Shown: positions 54,665 through 63,167 of the stretch, piece by piece | Layout: every line of letters begins with the position of its first letter | Position numbering within the stretch: position 1 is the stretch's first letter | Assembly (NCBI RefSeq): GCF_022760955.1 | Contig: NZ_JAKTNU010000010.1 | Coordinates: forward strand, 1-64,000 | Direction of reading: 5' to 3' | DNA from: Thermus neutrinimicus | GTDB taxonomy: Bacteria; Deinococcota; Deinococci; Deinococcales; Thermaceae | DNA length: 64,000 nt | Notes under the pieces: generated by a model | Database searches by the model: none | Told to the model about the DNA's origin: nothing | Seen by the model: only the letters and a program-made list of their open reading frames with translations | Translations under genes and position numbers: made by a program

Positions 54665-54732
54665 GCGGTGTAGGTAGAGGGAGAAAACACCGCCAAGGGG
54701 TGTGAAGCCCCTTCCCTTACACCCTACACCGC
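54665..54732 (+). promoter_or_regulatory. Tandem inverted-repeat control element ahead of aceA
   Basis: Two units of the same geometry, GGTGT-N15-ACACC, lie at 54667-54691 and 54699-54723, offset by 32 bp. A fifth copy, ACACC, lies at 54726-54730. The outermost arms also form a 10-bp perfect repeat, GCGGTGTAGG (54665-54674) with CCTACACCGC (54723-54732), and an inner AAGGGG/CCCCTT hairpin lies at 54695-54713. This could be a double operator for a dimeric regulator of isocitrate lyase, or a folded mRNA leader. No T-tract follows, so it is not a terminator. Confidence 0.6.
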
Positions 54733-54736
54733 AACT

Positions 54737-54765
54737 CCTCCCAGCTCCAAACTGGGCCTGGGAGG
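54737..54765 (+). promoter_or_regulatory. Shine-Dalgarno-sequestering hairpin of aceA
   Basis: CCTCCCAG (54737-54744) is the exact complement of CTGGGAGG (54758-54765), which includes the aceA Shine-Dalgarno GGGAGG six bases before the ATG. If the transcript begins upstream, this 8-bp stem would limit translation until opened. Confidence 0.5.
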
Positions 54766-54771
54766 TGAGGG

Positions 54772-56088
54772 ATGGATCCCTTAAGCGTGCTGACCCCAGA
54801 GATGCGTAAGGAAGCGGAAGAGCTCGGGCGGGAGTGGGCCACCAACCCCCGCTGGAAGGGGGTAAAGCGGGACTACCGGCCCGAGGACGTGGTGCGGCTT
54901 CGCCCCAGCGTGAAGGTGGAGTATACCCTGGCCAAGCGAGGGGCGGAAAAGCTCTGGCAGCTTCTCCACGAGCGGCCCTACGTGCACACCTTCGGGGCTT
55001 ACACCGGGGCCATGGCGGTGGAGATGGTGCGGGCCGGCCTGGAAGCCATCTACCTCTCCGGCTGGCAGGTGGCCGCGGACGCCAACCTGGCCTGGCAGAC
55101 CTACCCCGACCAGTCCCTTTATCCCTATAACTCCGTGCCCCAGATCGTGAAGCGCATCAACAACGCCCTCATGCGAGCCGACCTGATCGAGCGCTCTGAG
55201 GGCAAGGTAACCCGGGACTGGTACGTGCCCATAGTGGCCGATGCGGAAGCGGGCTTTGGCGGGGCCCTGAACGTCTTTGAGCTCACCAAGGCCATGATCG
55301 AGGCCGGGGCTGCCGGCATCCACTACGAGGACCAGCTGGCCTCGGAGAAGAAGTGCGGCCACCTGGGAGGCAAGGTCCTGGTGCCCACCTCCCAGCACAT
55401 CCGCACCCTGCAGGCCGCCCGCCTGGCCGCGGACATCATGGGGGTGCCCACGGTGATCATCGCCCGCACCGACGCCGAGGCCGCCACCCTCATCACCAGC
55501 GACATCGACGAGCGGGACCGCCCCTTTATCCTGCCGGGGGAGCGCACCCCCGAGGGCTTCTATCGGGTGAGAAATGGCCTCGAGGCGGGGATCGCCCGGG
55601 CCCTGGCCTACGCTCCCTACGCCGACGTCCTCTGGATGGAAACCTCCAAGCCAGACCTGGAGGAGGCCCGAAAGTTCGCCGAGGCGGTGAAGAAGGAGTT
55701 CCCGGATAAGCTCCTCGCCTACAACCTCTCCCCCTCCTTCAACTGGAAGAAGTTCCTGGACGACGAAACCATCGCCAAGTTCAACCGGGAGCTGGGGGAG
55801 ATGGGGTACAAGTTCCAGTTCATCACCCTGGCGGGCTGGCACACCGTGAACTACTACACCTGGGAGCTGGCCAAGGGCTACAAGACCCGGGGCATGCCTG
55901 CCTTTGTGGAGCTCCAGCAGAAGGAGTTCCTGGCCCAGGCCCAGGGCTTCACCGCGGTGAAGCACCAGCGGGAGGTGGGGGCGGGCTACTTTGACGAGGT
56001 GGTCCTGGCCCTCACCCAAGGGGAGGCCTCCACCCTGGCCCTCAAGGGCTCCACCGAGGAGGCCCAGTTCAACGAGGCCGTGCACTAG
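54772..56088 (+). CDS. aceA: Isocitrate lyase
   Basis: Splits isocitrate to glyoxylate and succinate, the first step of the glyoxylate shunt needed for growth on acetate or fatty acids. The 438-residue protein carries the catalytic KKCGHLGGK loop (C195), [34 protein letters not shown] metal-binding region and [12 protein letters not shown]. Malate synthase is not in the window. The start follows GGGAGGTGAGGG. The unusual repeats and hairpin upstream suggest tight regulation. A strong terminator follows. Confidence 0.97.
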   Translation: MDPLSVLTPEMRKEAEELGREWATNPRWKGVKRDYRPEDVVRLRPSVKVEYTLAKRGAEKLWQLLHERPYVHTFGAYTGAMAVEMVRAGLEAIYLSGWQVAADANLAWQTYPDQSLYPYNSVPQIVKRINNALMRADLIERSEGKVTRDWYVPIVADAEAGFGGALNVFELTKAMIEAGAAGIHYEDQLASEKKCGHLGGKVLVPTSQHIRTLQAARLAADIMGVPTVIIARTDAEAATLITSDIDERDRPFILPGERTPEGFYRVRNGLEAGIARALAYAPYADVLWMETSKPDLEEARKFAEAVKKEFPDKLLAYNLSPSFNWKKFLDDETIAKFNRELGEMGYKFQFITLAGWHTVNYYTWELAKGYKTRGMPAFVELQQKEFLAQAQGFTAVKHQREVGAGYFDEVVLALTQGEASTLALKGSTEEAQFNEAVH

Positions 56089-56103
56089 GCTCGGCGGGAG
56101 GCT

Positions 56104-56146
56104 CCCTGCCGCCCTCCAGGTCCAGGGGGCGGCAGGGCTCTCTTTC
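56104..56146 (+). terminator. Terminator of aceA
   Basis: An 11-bp perfect stem (CCCTGCCGCCC 56104-56114 with GGGCGGCAGGG 56127-56137) is followed by CTCTCTTT. It lies 16 bp after the stop codon. Confidence 0.8.
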
Positions 56147-56175
56147 GTGGTAGGCCAAAGGAACACCAAAGCTGA

Positions 56176-56186
56176 TATAGTGTAAT
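56176..56186 (+). promoter_or_regulatory. -10 region for the P-loop/TPR gene
   Basis: TATAGT (56176-56181) overlaps TGTAAT (56181-56186), ending 9 and 4 nt before ATG 56191. Either would give a leaderless or nearly leaderless mRNA. Confidence 0.5.
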
Positions 56187-56190
56187 CACC

Positions 56191-58953
56191 ATGCCAGAGG
56201 CCAATACACCCTGGCTACGCTACCTGGAAGACCTTCGTCCCCACCTCAAGGGCCGCGATCACCGGGGCAAGCGGGGCTCCTTGAGGTGGCTCGAGGCCCT
56301 CATGGCCGAGCGGGGCGGGAAGGCGGGGACCGTGCGCAACATCCTCTACAAGGACCTGGGAAGCCCCGAGGAAAAGGAAAGGCTTTACGGGGTTATCGCC
56401 GACCTGTACCAGGAGGCGGGCCTCCCCCCTCCCCCTCCCCCAGCGGAGCTGTTCCTGGAAAGCGCCCGCAAGGCCTTGGGCCGGGACAAGCGCCGCATCT
56501 TCCGCCGCTTTCTGAAAGAGCTAGAAGCCGGGGGGAAGCCCCAGATGGTGGTGGTGGGTGGGCCGGCCACGGGGAAAGGGGTCCTCCTGGCCGCTTTGAA
56601 CCGCGCCCTTTCCGCCCTGCCAGGTAAGGAACCCTTTCTGCTCAATCTGGGAGGGGAGCTGGCCCAGGCCTTGGTCCCCCTGGCCGAGGGCCTGGGGGCA
56701 GGGGAGGAGGCACGGGCCCTCTTGGCCCAGCTCTCCCCCACCCAGCCCTACATCCTGCAGGGTGCCTTGGAACAAGAGGTTCTGGCCCTGTTGGCCCGGG
56801 GCCTGAACCGGGAAGGCCGCCCCCTACTGCTTCGGGCTGAAGCGGAGGGAACCCTGGAAGGCCTCCCCTTGCGGGGCCCGGACGGCACCCAAAGGGGGCT
56901 CGCGGCTTGGCTGGAGCCTTTCCTAAAGGCCCTGACCATCCCCTACGTGGCGGCCCTAAGCGAGCCACCTCCCACCCTGCCCCACCAGCCCCTTTCCCCC
57001 CCGAGCCGGGAGGAGGCTAGGCGCTTCGTGCGGGAGCGGCTTCCCCATCTTTCCCCTGAGAGGCTTGAGGCTTTGGTGAACCAAGCGGGGCGCAACTTTG
57101 GGGAGCTTTCCCGCCTGGTCCTCCTGGAGGCCGCCAAGCACGATCCCAAGACCCCCCTGCAGGACGACCCGGCCCTAAAGCCCTTGCTCCTAGCCCTTTC
57201 CGCCTTCAGCCCCGAGGCCGACCCCGCCTTTCCCGTGGAGCTTTTGGAAAAGGCTCTGGGTAAACCCCTGGAACGCCTTTCCCAGGCGGAAAGGGCCCTT
57301 TTGGACTGGGTGGGGGAAGGCCTGGCGCGCCCTGCCTTAAGAAGCCTGCTTCCCCAGGAGGCCCCCAGGGAACTCCACCGCCTAGCCCTCTCCTTTTTCC
57401 CTAAGGAGAACCTCTTCCGCAAGCTGCACCATGCCTATAAGGCGGGGGAGACCGGGGTGCTTTTGGATCTTCTTCAGGAGGACCCCGCCCGGCTGGCCCT
57501 CCTCCCCGGGCTTTGGCAGGAAGCCCAGGCCTGGCCCCGGGAGGACCTCGAGGCCCTGGCCGCGGTGGTGGTGCGCTACCGGGCGGTCCTGGGCCAGTAC
57601 GCCCACCCCGAGGCGGAGGAGGCCCTCAGGGTGCTCTCAGAGGCCCAAAACCCTTCCTTGCGCACCTGGGCCCGCATCAAAAGGGCGGAGGCCAAGGCGG
57701 ATGCCGCCCTGTACAAGGAGGCGGAGGAGCTTCTTCCCCCCAAGGAGGACCTAACGCTCCTGGACGACACCGCCCAGGCGGAGGGACTTTTGGTCATGGC
57801 GGCGGTGGAGCGCTGGAAGGGGGATTACGAGAAGGCGGCCCGCCTTGTGGAGGAGGCCCAAGGGCTTCCCGTGGCCCCCTTCCTCCAGGACCGGGTGTAC
57901 CTGTGGCGGGGCCTGGTGGCCAAGGACCTGGGCCGCTACCCGGAGGCCCTGGAGGCCCTCTCCCGGGTGGGCCATGACCCCCTCCTCCTGGGCAGGGCCC
58001 GTTACCAGATGGGGGACCTCCTCATGCGCCTGGGAAGCCTTAAGGCCAAGCCCCACATGGAGGAGGGCCTGAAGGCCCTGGAGGAAGGGGGTGCCCCCAA
58101 GGAGGAGGTGGCCCGGGTGCGGGCCCGCTACGCCACCCTCCTCCGGCGCCTGGGCCTATACGAGGAGGCGGGGAAAGCCATGGAGAAGGCCCTGGCCGAG
58201 GCGGAGGACCCCTTTACCCGGGCCCGGGTGGAGAGCGAGGCCGGGGTCCTCGAGGCGGCCCGGGGCCGTCCCTTTGCCGCCCTAAACCTGCTGGTCCCCG
58301 CCGAGGCCTACTTTCGCTCCACGGAAGAGAGGCCCAAGGAAGCCCGCTACCGCCATCTGCGCACCCTCTTCCGCCTGGGGGCCACCTACCTCCTTTTGGA
58401 GGCCGGCCAGCCCTACCGGGCCCCCTTCCTGGGAGGGCTCCACGCCCCCACGGCCCAGCGCCTCCTCGAGGACCTTCTGGAAGAGATCCCCAGGGAAGCC
58501 ACCGACCGCTACACCGCCCTGCGGCTGGACACCGCAAGCCTCCTGGCCCTCCTCCTTCCCCCCGCCGAGGGGAAGGCCCTTTTAAAGCCCCTTTTGGATG
58601 TGGAAAACCCCTACCTCAGGGCCCAGGCCCGCCTGAGCTACGCGGAAACCCTGGTCCGCGAGGGCAACCTGGGGGAGGCCCTGGCCCAGGTGGTGGCCCT
58701 GCCTCCCCTGGAAGACCCTGGCCTTTTGGCCCAGGCCCGGGCGGTGGAGGTGCTGTCCCTTTTGGGCCTGGGGGAGAAGGAGGCCGCCTGGCAAAAGCTT
58801 TCCGAGGTGAGAAAAAGCCTCCTCCCCGAGCCCTTCCGCTTCCAGCTGGGAAGGGCCTTGGGCCGCTTCTGCCCAGAGCTGCAAAGCCGCCTTCCCCCCA
58901 CTCCCCTGGCCCTCCCCGAGGCCCTGGGCTTCCACCTGGCAAATCCCGACTAA
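56191..58953 (+). CDS. Large P-loop/TPR-repeat protein (STAND-like)
   Basis: A 920-residue protein. Residues about 44-75 (GKAGTVRNILYKDLGSPEEKERLYGVIADLYQEAG) resemble a helix-turn-helix, followed by six prolines (79-84). A P-loop-like motif GGPATGKG (123-130) lacks the final Ser/Thr. The NTPase-like part extends to about 400, and the rest is TPR-like helical repeats (for example EKAARLVEEAQGL and GLYEEAGKAMEKALAEAED). The layout suggests a signal-transduction ATPase of the STAND kind, perhaps a regulator. No membrane helix. The partner is unknown. Confidence 0.75.
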   Translation: MPEANTPWLRYLEDLRPHLKGRDHRGKRGSLRWLEALMAERGGKAGTVRNILYKDLGSPEEKERLYGVIADLYQEAGLPPPPPPAELFLESARKALGRDKRRIFRRFLKELEAGGKPQMVVVGGPATGKGVLLAALNRALSALPGKEPFLLNLGGELAQALVPLAEGLGAGEEARALLAQLSPTQPYILQGALEQEVLALLARGLNREGRPLLLRAEAEGTLEGLPLRGPDGTQRGLAAWLEPFLKALTIPYVAALSEPPPTLPHQPLSPPSREEARRFVRERLPHLSPERLEALVNQAGRNFGELSRLVLLEAAKHDPKTPLQDDPALKPLLLALSAFSPEADPAFPVELLEKALGKPLERLSQAERALLDWVGEGLARPALRSLLPQEAPRELHRLALSFFPKENLFRKLHHAYKAGETGVLLDLLQEDPARLALLPGLWQEAQAWPREDLEALAAVVVRYRAVLGQYAHPEAEEALRVLSEAQNPSLRTWARIKRAEAKADAALYKEAEELLPPKEDLTLLDDTAQAEGLLVMAAVERWKGDYEKAARLVEEAQGLPVAPFLQDRVYLWRGLVAKDLGRYPEALEALSRVGHDPLLLGRARYQMGDLLMRLGSLKAKPHMEEGLKALEEGGAPKEEVARVRARYATLLRRLGLYEEAGKAMEKALAEAEDPFTRARVESEAGVLEAARGRPFAALNLLVPAEAYFRSTEERPKEARYRHLRTLFRLGATYLLLEAGQPYRAPFLGGLHAPTAQRLLEDLLEEIPREATDRYTALRLDTASLLALLLPPAEGKALLKPLLDVENPYLRAQARLSYAETLVREGNLGEALAQVVALPPLEDPGLLAQARAVEVLSLLGLGEKEAAWQKLSEVRKSLLPEPFRFQLGRALGRFCPELQSRLPPTPLALPEALGFHLANPD

Positions 58954-58981
58954 ATCACTATACTTTAAGGGGTGGAGGGGT

Positions 58982-59012
58982 TATACTCTTGCTGCGAATG
59001 GGTCGCAGTAAG
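58982..59012 (+). promoter_or_regulatory. suf promoter with palindromic operator
   Basis: TATACT (58982-58987) is a good -10; another TATACT lies at 58959-58964. Directly after the -10 is an imperfect 25-bp palindrome, CTTGCTGCGA (58988-58997), five bases, TCGCAGTAAG (59003-59012), with only one unpaired position in each arm. It covers the predicted start point, so it should be an operator or a hairpin at the 5' end of the suf mRNA. GGAGG precedes sufC. Confidence 0.6.
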
Positions 59013-59041
59013 AACCCGACCCGGCATCAGGAGGCAGAAGG

Positions 59042-59794
59042 ATGAACCAGCTAGAAATCCGCGACCTCTGGGCTTCCATTGACGGCGAGACCATCCTGAA
59101 GGGCGTGAACCTGGTGGTCCCCAAGGGCCAGGTGCACGCCCTCATGGGCCCCAACGGGGCCGGGAAGAGCACCCTGGGCAAGATCCTGGCCGGGGACCCC
59201 GAGTACCAGGTGGAACGGGGGGATATCCTCCTGGACGGGGAAAGCATCCTGGATCTATCCCCGGACGAGCGGGCGAGGAAGGGCCTCTTCCTGGCCTTCC
59301 AGTACCCCGTGGAGGTGCCGGGGGTCACCATCGCCAACTTCCTGCGCCTGGCCCTGCAGGCCAAGCTGGGCCGGGAGGTGGGGGTGGCGGAGTTCTGGAC
59401 CAAGGTGAAGCGGGCCCTGGAGCTTCTGGACTGGGACGAGGGCTACCTCTCCCGCTACCTCAACGAGGGCTTTTCCGGGGGGGAGAAGAAGCGGAACGAG
59501 ATCCTCCAGCTTCTGGTCCTGGAACCCGCCTACGCCGTTTTGGACGAGACCGACTCCGGGCTGGACATCGACGCCCTCAAGGTGGTGGCCCGGGGGGTGA
59601 ACGCCATGCGGGGGCCCAGCTTCGGCGCCCTGGTCATCACCCACTACCAGCGCCTCTTGAACTACATCGTCCCCGACCGGGTGCACGTGATGATGGACGG
59701 GCGCATCGTGGCGGAGGGCGGCCCCGAACTGGCCCTGGAGCTGGAGGCTAAGGGCTACGAGTGGCTCCGGGAAAGGGTAAAGGAGGGAGCATGA
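59042..59794 (+). CDS. sufC: Fe-S assembly ATPase SufC
   Basis: Cytoplasmic ABC-type ATPase of the SufBCD scaffold. The 250-residue protein has Walker [10 protein letters not shown] (36-44), the Q-loop region [12 protein letters not shown], signature [13 protein letters not shown] and Walker [16 protein letters not shown], all diagnostic for SufC rather than a transporter. Its stop overlaps the sufB start as ATGA. It heads the operon sufC-sufB-sufD-Rieske. Confidence 0.98.
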   Translation: MNQLEIRDLWASIDGETILKGVNLVVPKGQVHALMGPNGAGKSTLGKILAGDPEYQVERGDILLDGESILDLSPDERARKGLFLAFQYPVEVPGVTIANFLRLALQAKLGREVGVAEFWTKVKRALELLDWDEGYLSRYLNEGFSGGEKKRNEILQLLVLEPAYAVLDETDSGLDIDALKVVARGVNAMRGPSFGALVITHYQRLLNYIVPDRVHVMMDGRIVAEGGPELALELEAKGYEWLRERVKEGA

Positions 59795-61197
59795 GCGAGG
59801 CCGATCTGAGGGCGCTGGGCGAAGAGTACAAGTACCACTTCGTGGACGAGGTCAAGCCGGTCTTCGTGGCCGAGCGGGGCCTCACCCGAAGGGTGATCGA
59901 GGCCATCAGCTACCACAAGGGAGAGCCCGAGTGGATGCTGAAGTTCCGCCTGCGGGCTTTGGAGATTTTCCAGAAGAAGCCCATGCCCACCTGGGGCCCC
60001 GACCTCTCGGGCCTGGATCTGGACAACCTGGTCTACTACGTGAAGCCCGCGGAAACCCGGGACGCCAAAAGCTGGGAGGAGATTCCGGAGGAGATCCGCC
60101 GCACCTACGAGCGCCTGGGGATCCCCGAGGCCGAGCGCAAGGTGCTCGCCGGGGTGGGGGCCCAGTACGACTCGGAGATGGTCTACCACCGGGTCAGGGA
60201 GGAGCTGGAGCGGCAGGGGGTCATCTTCGTGGCCATTGAGGAGGGGATGAAGAAGTACGAAGACCTCTTCAAGGAGTACTTCGCCAAGGTGGTCCCCCCG
60301 GAGGACAACAAGTTCGCCGCCCTGAACTCCGCCGCCTGGTCCGGGGGCTCCTTCGTCTACATCCCCCCCGGGGTGAAGGTGGAGCTTCCCTTGCAGGCCT
60401 ATTTCCGGGTCAACACCCCCGAGTTCGGCCAGTTTGAGCGCACCCTGATCATCGTGGACGAGGGGGCCGAGGTGCACTACATCGAGGGGTGTACCGCCCC
60501 CGTGTACTCCACGGAAAGCCTCCATACCGGGGTCATCGAGATCGTGGTGAAGCGGGGGGCCAGGAGCCGCTACACCACCATCCAGAACTGGTCCACCAAC
60601 ATGTACAACCTGGTGACCCAACGGGCCCTGGTCTACGGGGATGCCTTCCACGAGTGGCTGGACGGCAACCTGGGCTCCAAGGTCACCATGAAGTACCCCT
60701 CCAGCTACCTCCTGGAGCCCGGGGCCCGCACGGAGATCCTCTCCATCGCCTTCGCCAAAACCGGCCAGCACCAGGACACCGGGGCCAAGATCATCCTGGG
60801 AGCCCCCCACACCTCGGGCACCATTGTCTCCAAGAGCATCTCCAAGGGGGAGGGCCGGGCCAGCTACCGGGGACTGGTGAAGGTGCTGGAGGGGGCTAAG
60901 GGCGCGAAGGCCAACGTGGAGTGCGACGCCCTCCTCATCGACCCGGAGAGCCGCACCGACACCTACCCCTACATCGAGATCGAGGAGAACACCGCCCACG
61001 TGGGCCACGAGGCCACGGTCTCCAAGATCAACGACGAGCAGATCTTCTACCTGCAGAGCCGGGGCCTTAAGGAGGACGAGGCCGCTGCCCTCATCGTGCG
61101 GGGCTTCATCGAGCCCATCGCCAAGGAGCTCCCCCTGGAGTATGCGGTGGAGCTGAACCGGCTCATCGAGCTGGAGATGGAAGGCTCCGTAGGCTAA
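59791..61197 (+). CDS. sufB: Fe-S cluster scaffold protein SufB
   Basis: Core scaffold on which SufBCD builds [4Fe-4S] or [2Fe-2S] clusters. The 468-residue protein has the conserved N-terminal [21 protein letters not shown], the beta-helix segment [23 protein letters not shown] and [20 protein letters not shown] with its conserved Cys. The C-terminal [24 protein letters not shown] is also typical. ATG 59791 overlaps the sufC stop; the frame extending to 59761 is rejected. Confidence 0.98.
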   Translation: MSEADLRALGEEYKYHFVDEVKPVFVAERGLTRRVIEAISYHKGEPEWMLKFRLRALEIFQKKPMPTWGPDLSGLDLDNLVYYVKPAETRDAKSWEEIPEEIRRTYERLGIPEAERKVLAGVGAQYDSEMVYHRVREELERQGVIFVAIEEGMKKYEDLFKEYFAKVVPPEDNKFAALNSAAWSGGSFVYIPPGVKVELPLQAYFRVNTPEFGQFERTLIIVDEGAEVHYIEGCTAPVYSTESLHTGVIEIVVKRGARSRYTTIQNWSTNMYNLVTQRALVYGDAFHEWLDGNLGSKVTMKYPSSYLLEPGARTEILSIAFAKTGQHQDTGAKIILGAPHTSGTIVSKSISKGEGRASYRGLVKVLEGAKGAKANVECDALLIDPESRTDTYPYIEIEENTAHVGHEATVSKINDEQIFYLQSRGLKEDEAAALIVRGFIEPIAKELPLEYAVELNRLIELEMEGSVG

Positions 61198-61239
61198 GCC
61201 TTTCCATCAAGGGCCTTAACCTTTGCCCTAGGAGGATTC

Positions 61240-62532
61240 ATGCAGGTACTGGACAAAACGCAGGTGGAAGCCATCTCCCAGGCTCTAAAGGAGCCGGGCT
61301 GGGTGCTGGAGAAAAGGCTAAGGGCCCTCGAGGCCTTCGCCCGCCTCCCCTACCCCAGCCGAAAGGACGAGGCCTGGCGCTACACGGATCTCTCCGAGGC
61401 CCCCTTGGAAGGGGAGGTGGAAACCCCTATGGGGCGCAAGCTCTCCCGGGACGAACTTCCCGAGCTGGTGAAGCGCCGCCTGGAGAAGACGGATGTTTCG
61501 GGCTTCCTGGTCTTCGTGGGCCCGGACCTGGTCTATGCGGAGGTGCCGGAGGAGCTTTCCGCCAAGGGCCTGGTCTTCACCAGCCTGGCCGAGGCCATGA
61601 CCACCCACCCCGCCCAGGTGGAGGCCAGCCTCTTCCAGGGGGTCTACGTGGAGGACAAGTTCGCCGCGGAAAACTCCGCCTTCTTCACCCACGGGGCTTT
61701 CCTCTACGTGCCCGCGGGGCTCGAGGTGGAGAAGCCCCTGGGGGTCTTCAAGGTGCTGGAAGGGGGCAAGGCCTCGGCGGGCCGGAGCCTCCTCTTCCTG
61801 GAGGATAACGCCAAGGCCGCCTACATCGAGGAGTACCTCTCCTTGGACCTCCCTCCCACCCTACACCTCTCCGCCACGGAGATGGTCCTGAGGCCAGGGG
61901 CCCGGTTGCGTCACGCCCACGTGCAGACCCTGGGCAACGGGGTCTGGCACTTCCACCGGCAACGGGCCCTATTGGAGCGGGATGCCGCCTTAAACGACCT
62001 GGTGGTAAACCTGGGTGGGAGCTACGCCCGGAGCGAGGTGGCCTCGGAGCTATTGGGCCCGGGAGCGGAAAGCGAGATGCTGGGGCTCTACTTCGGCCAC
62101 GGCCTCCAGCACTTCGACCACTACACCCTGCAGCACCACGTGGAGCACCATACCCGAAGCGACCTCCTCTACAAGGGAGCGGTGAAGGACGAGGCCCGGG
62201 CGGTCTTCTCCGGCCTCATCAAGCTGGAACGGGGGGCCCAGAAAACCGACGCCTACCAGGCCAACCGCAACCTCATCCTCTCCCCCACCGCCCGGGTGGA
62301 CTCCATCCCCCAGCTGGAGATCGGGGCCAACGACGTGCGCTGCACCCACGGAAGCACCACCGCCCCCGTGGACGAGATGCAGCTTTTCTACCTGCAGTCC
62401 CGGGGCCTGCCTCAGAGCCTTGCCCAGGAGCTCTTGGTCAAGGCCCACCTGGCGGACGTCCTTAACCGCATTCCCCTGAAGGCCTTAAGGGCCCACCTCG
62501 AGGCGGTGATCGAGGAAAAGGTTAGAATCTGA
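61240..62532 (+). CDS. sufD: Fe-S cluster assembly protein SufD
   Basis: Paralogue of SufB that completes the SufBC2D complex. The 430-residue protein shows FARLPYPSRKDEAWRYTDLS, a conserved N-terminal signature, and the C-terminal beta-helix end [55 protein letters not shown] is typical of SufD. Start ATG 61240 follows GGAGGA. The Rieske gene begins 4 bp after its stop. SufS, SufU or SufE are not in the window. Confidence 0.97.
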   Translation: MQVLDKTQVEAISQALKEPGWVLEKRLRALEAFARLPYPSRKDEAWRYTDLSEAPLEGEVETPMGRKLSRDELPELVKRRLEKTDVSGFLVFVGPDLVYAEVPEELSAKGLVFTSLAEAMTTHPAQVEASLFQGVYVEDKFAAENSAFFTHGAFLYVPAGLEVEKPLGVFKVLEGGKASAGRSLLFLEDNAKAAYIEEYLSLDLPPTLHLSATEMVLRPGARLRHAHVQTLGNGVWHFHRQRALLERDAALNDLVVNLGGSYARSEVASELLGPGAESEMLGLYFGHGLQHFDHYTLQHHVEHHTRSDLLYKGAVKDEARAVFSGLIKLERGAQKTDAYQANRNLILSPTARVDSIPQLEIGANDVRCTHGSTTAPVDEMQLFYLQSRGLPQSLAQELLVKAHLADVLNRIPLKALRAHLEAVIEEKVRI

Positions 62533-62536
62533 AGCC

Positions 62537-62839
62537 ATGTGGACCCCGGTGGCCAAGCTGGGCGATCTGGAAAACGGCAGGCTGGTAGTCAAAAGGCCCG
62601 AGCACAAGAAGCCCATCCTCCTCCTCTACACCGGGGAGGAGGTCTTTGCCCTGGAGGACGTCTGCACCCACGACGACGGCCCCCTCCACGAGGGGGATGT
62701 GGAAGACGGAGAGATCATCTGCCCCCGGCACGGGGCCCGTTTTGACCTGAAAACAGGCCGGCAGACCCTTCCCGCCCCCAGGCCCGTCAAGGTCTTCCCC
62801 GCCAGGTTGGAGGGGGATACCATCCTCCTGGACCTCTAA
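62537..62839 (+). CDS. Rieske-type [2Fe-2S] ferredoxin
   Basis: A 100-residue soluble Rieske protein. The cluster ligands are C43 and H45 (CTHDDGPLHEG) and C62 and H65 (CPRHGARFD). The first box lacks the second Cys of the disulfide seen in bc1-type Rieske proteins, so it belongs to the dioxygenase-ferredoxin-like group. Position 4 bp after sufD suggests it is made with, and possibly matured by, the Suf system or donates electrons to it. No oxygenase partner is near. Confidence 0.92.
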   Translation: MWTPVAKLGDLENGRLVVKRPEHKKPILLLYTGEEVFALEDVCTHDDGPLHEGDVEDGEIICPRHGARFDLKTGRQTLPAPRPVKVFPARLEGDTILLDL

Positions 62840-62856
62840 ACGCCCACTCATCCACC

Positions 62857-62885
62857 AGGCCCCAAGTCTTCCTTGGGGCCTTTGT
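62857..62885 (+). terminator. Terminator of the suf operon
   Basis: GGCCCCAAG (62858-62866) and CTTGGGGCC (62872-62880) form a 9-bp stem with a five-base loop, extended by A62857-T62881, followed by TTTGTCC. It separates suf from the copper operon. Confidence 0.75.
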
Positions 62886-62887
62886 CC

Positions 62888-62943
62888 TTGACGGCAGGAG
62901 GGAGGAGGGCTAGGCTAGGGATACCCACCCCACCTGGGGTGGG
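62888..62943 (+). promoter_or_regulatory. Copper operon promoter and putative CsoR operator
   Basis: TTGACG (62888-62893), a 17-nt spacer and TAGGCT (62911-62916) form the promoter. Just downstream is a perfect palindrome of 9-bp arms, CCCACCCCA (62924-62932) and TGGGGTGGG (62935-62943), with a CC centre. G/C-tract palindromes flanking a short centre are typical CsoR sites, and the position over the start point suits repression relieved by Cu(I). Confidence 0.65.
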
Positions 62944-62957
62944 GGGGAGGTGGAAGG

Positions 62958-63158
62958 ATGCTTAAGCTCAAGGTGGAAGGCATGACCTGCAAACACTGCG
63001 TGATGGCGGTCAAGAAGGCCCTCATGAGGGTGCCGGGGGTGGAGAAGGCCGAGGTAAGCCTGGAACGGGCCGAGGCCCTGGTGGAGGGGAAGGTGGATCC
63101 CGAGGCCCTGATCCGGGCGGTGGAGGAGGAGGGCTACCGGGCCGCCCTGGCGGGCTAA
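62958..63158 (+). CDS. copZ: Copper chaperone CopZ
   Basis: A 66-residue heavy-metal-associated (HMA) domain, ferredoxin-like fold, with the Cu(I) motif GMTCKHC in the first loop and a C-terminal EEEGYRAALAG. It should carry Cu(I) to the CopA ATPase encoded downstream and to CsoR. Shine-Dalgarno GAGGTGGAAGG precedes ATG 62958. First gene of the copper operon; csoR begins 9 bp downstream. Confidence 0.95.
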   Translation: MLKLKVEGMTCKHCVMAVKKALMRVPGVEKAEVSLERAEALVEGKVDPEALIRAVEEEGYRAALAG

Positions 63159-63167
63159 GGAGGCCCT

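Noticed and set aside
54665-54732. Reading the inverted repeat ahead of aceA as a terminator of the flavoprotein gene
   Set aside because: No T-tract follows either arm, and the internal tandem geometry is not expected of a terminator.
54781-56169. A 462-codon minus-strand frame opposite aceA
   Set aside because: Shadow of isocitrate lyase; no recognisable motif, and the aceA catalytic loop is intact on the plus strand.
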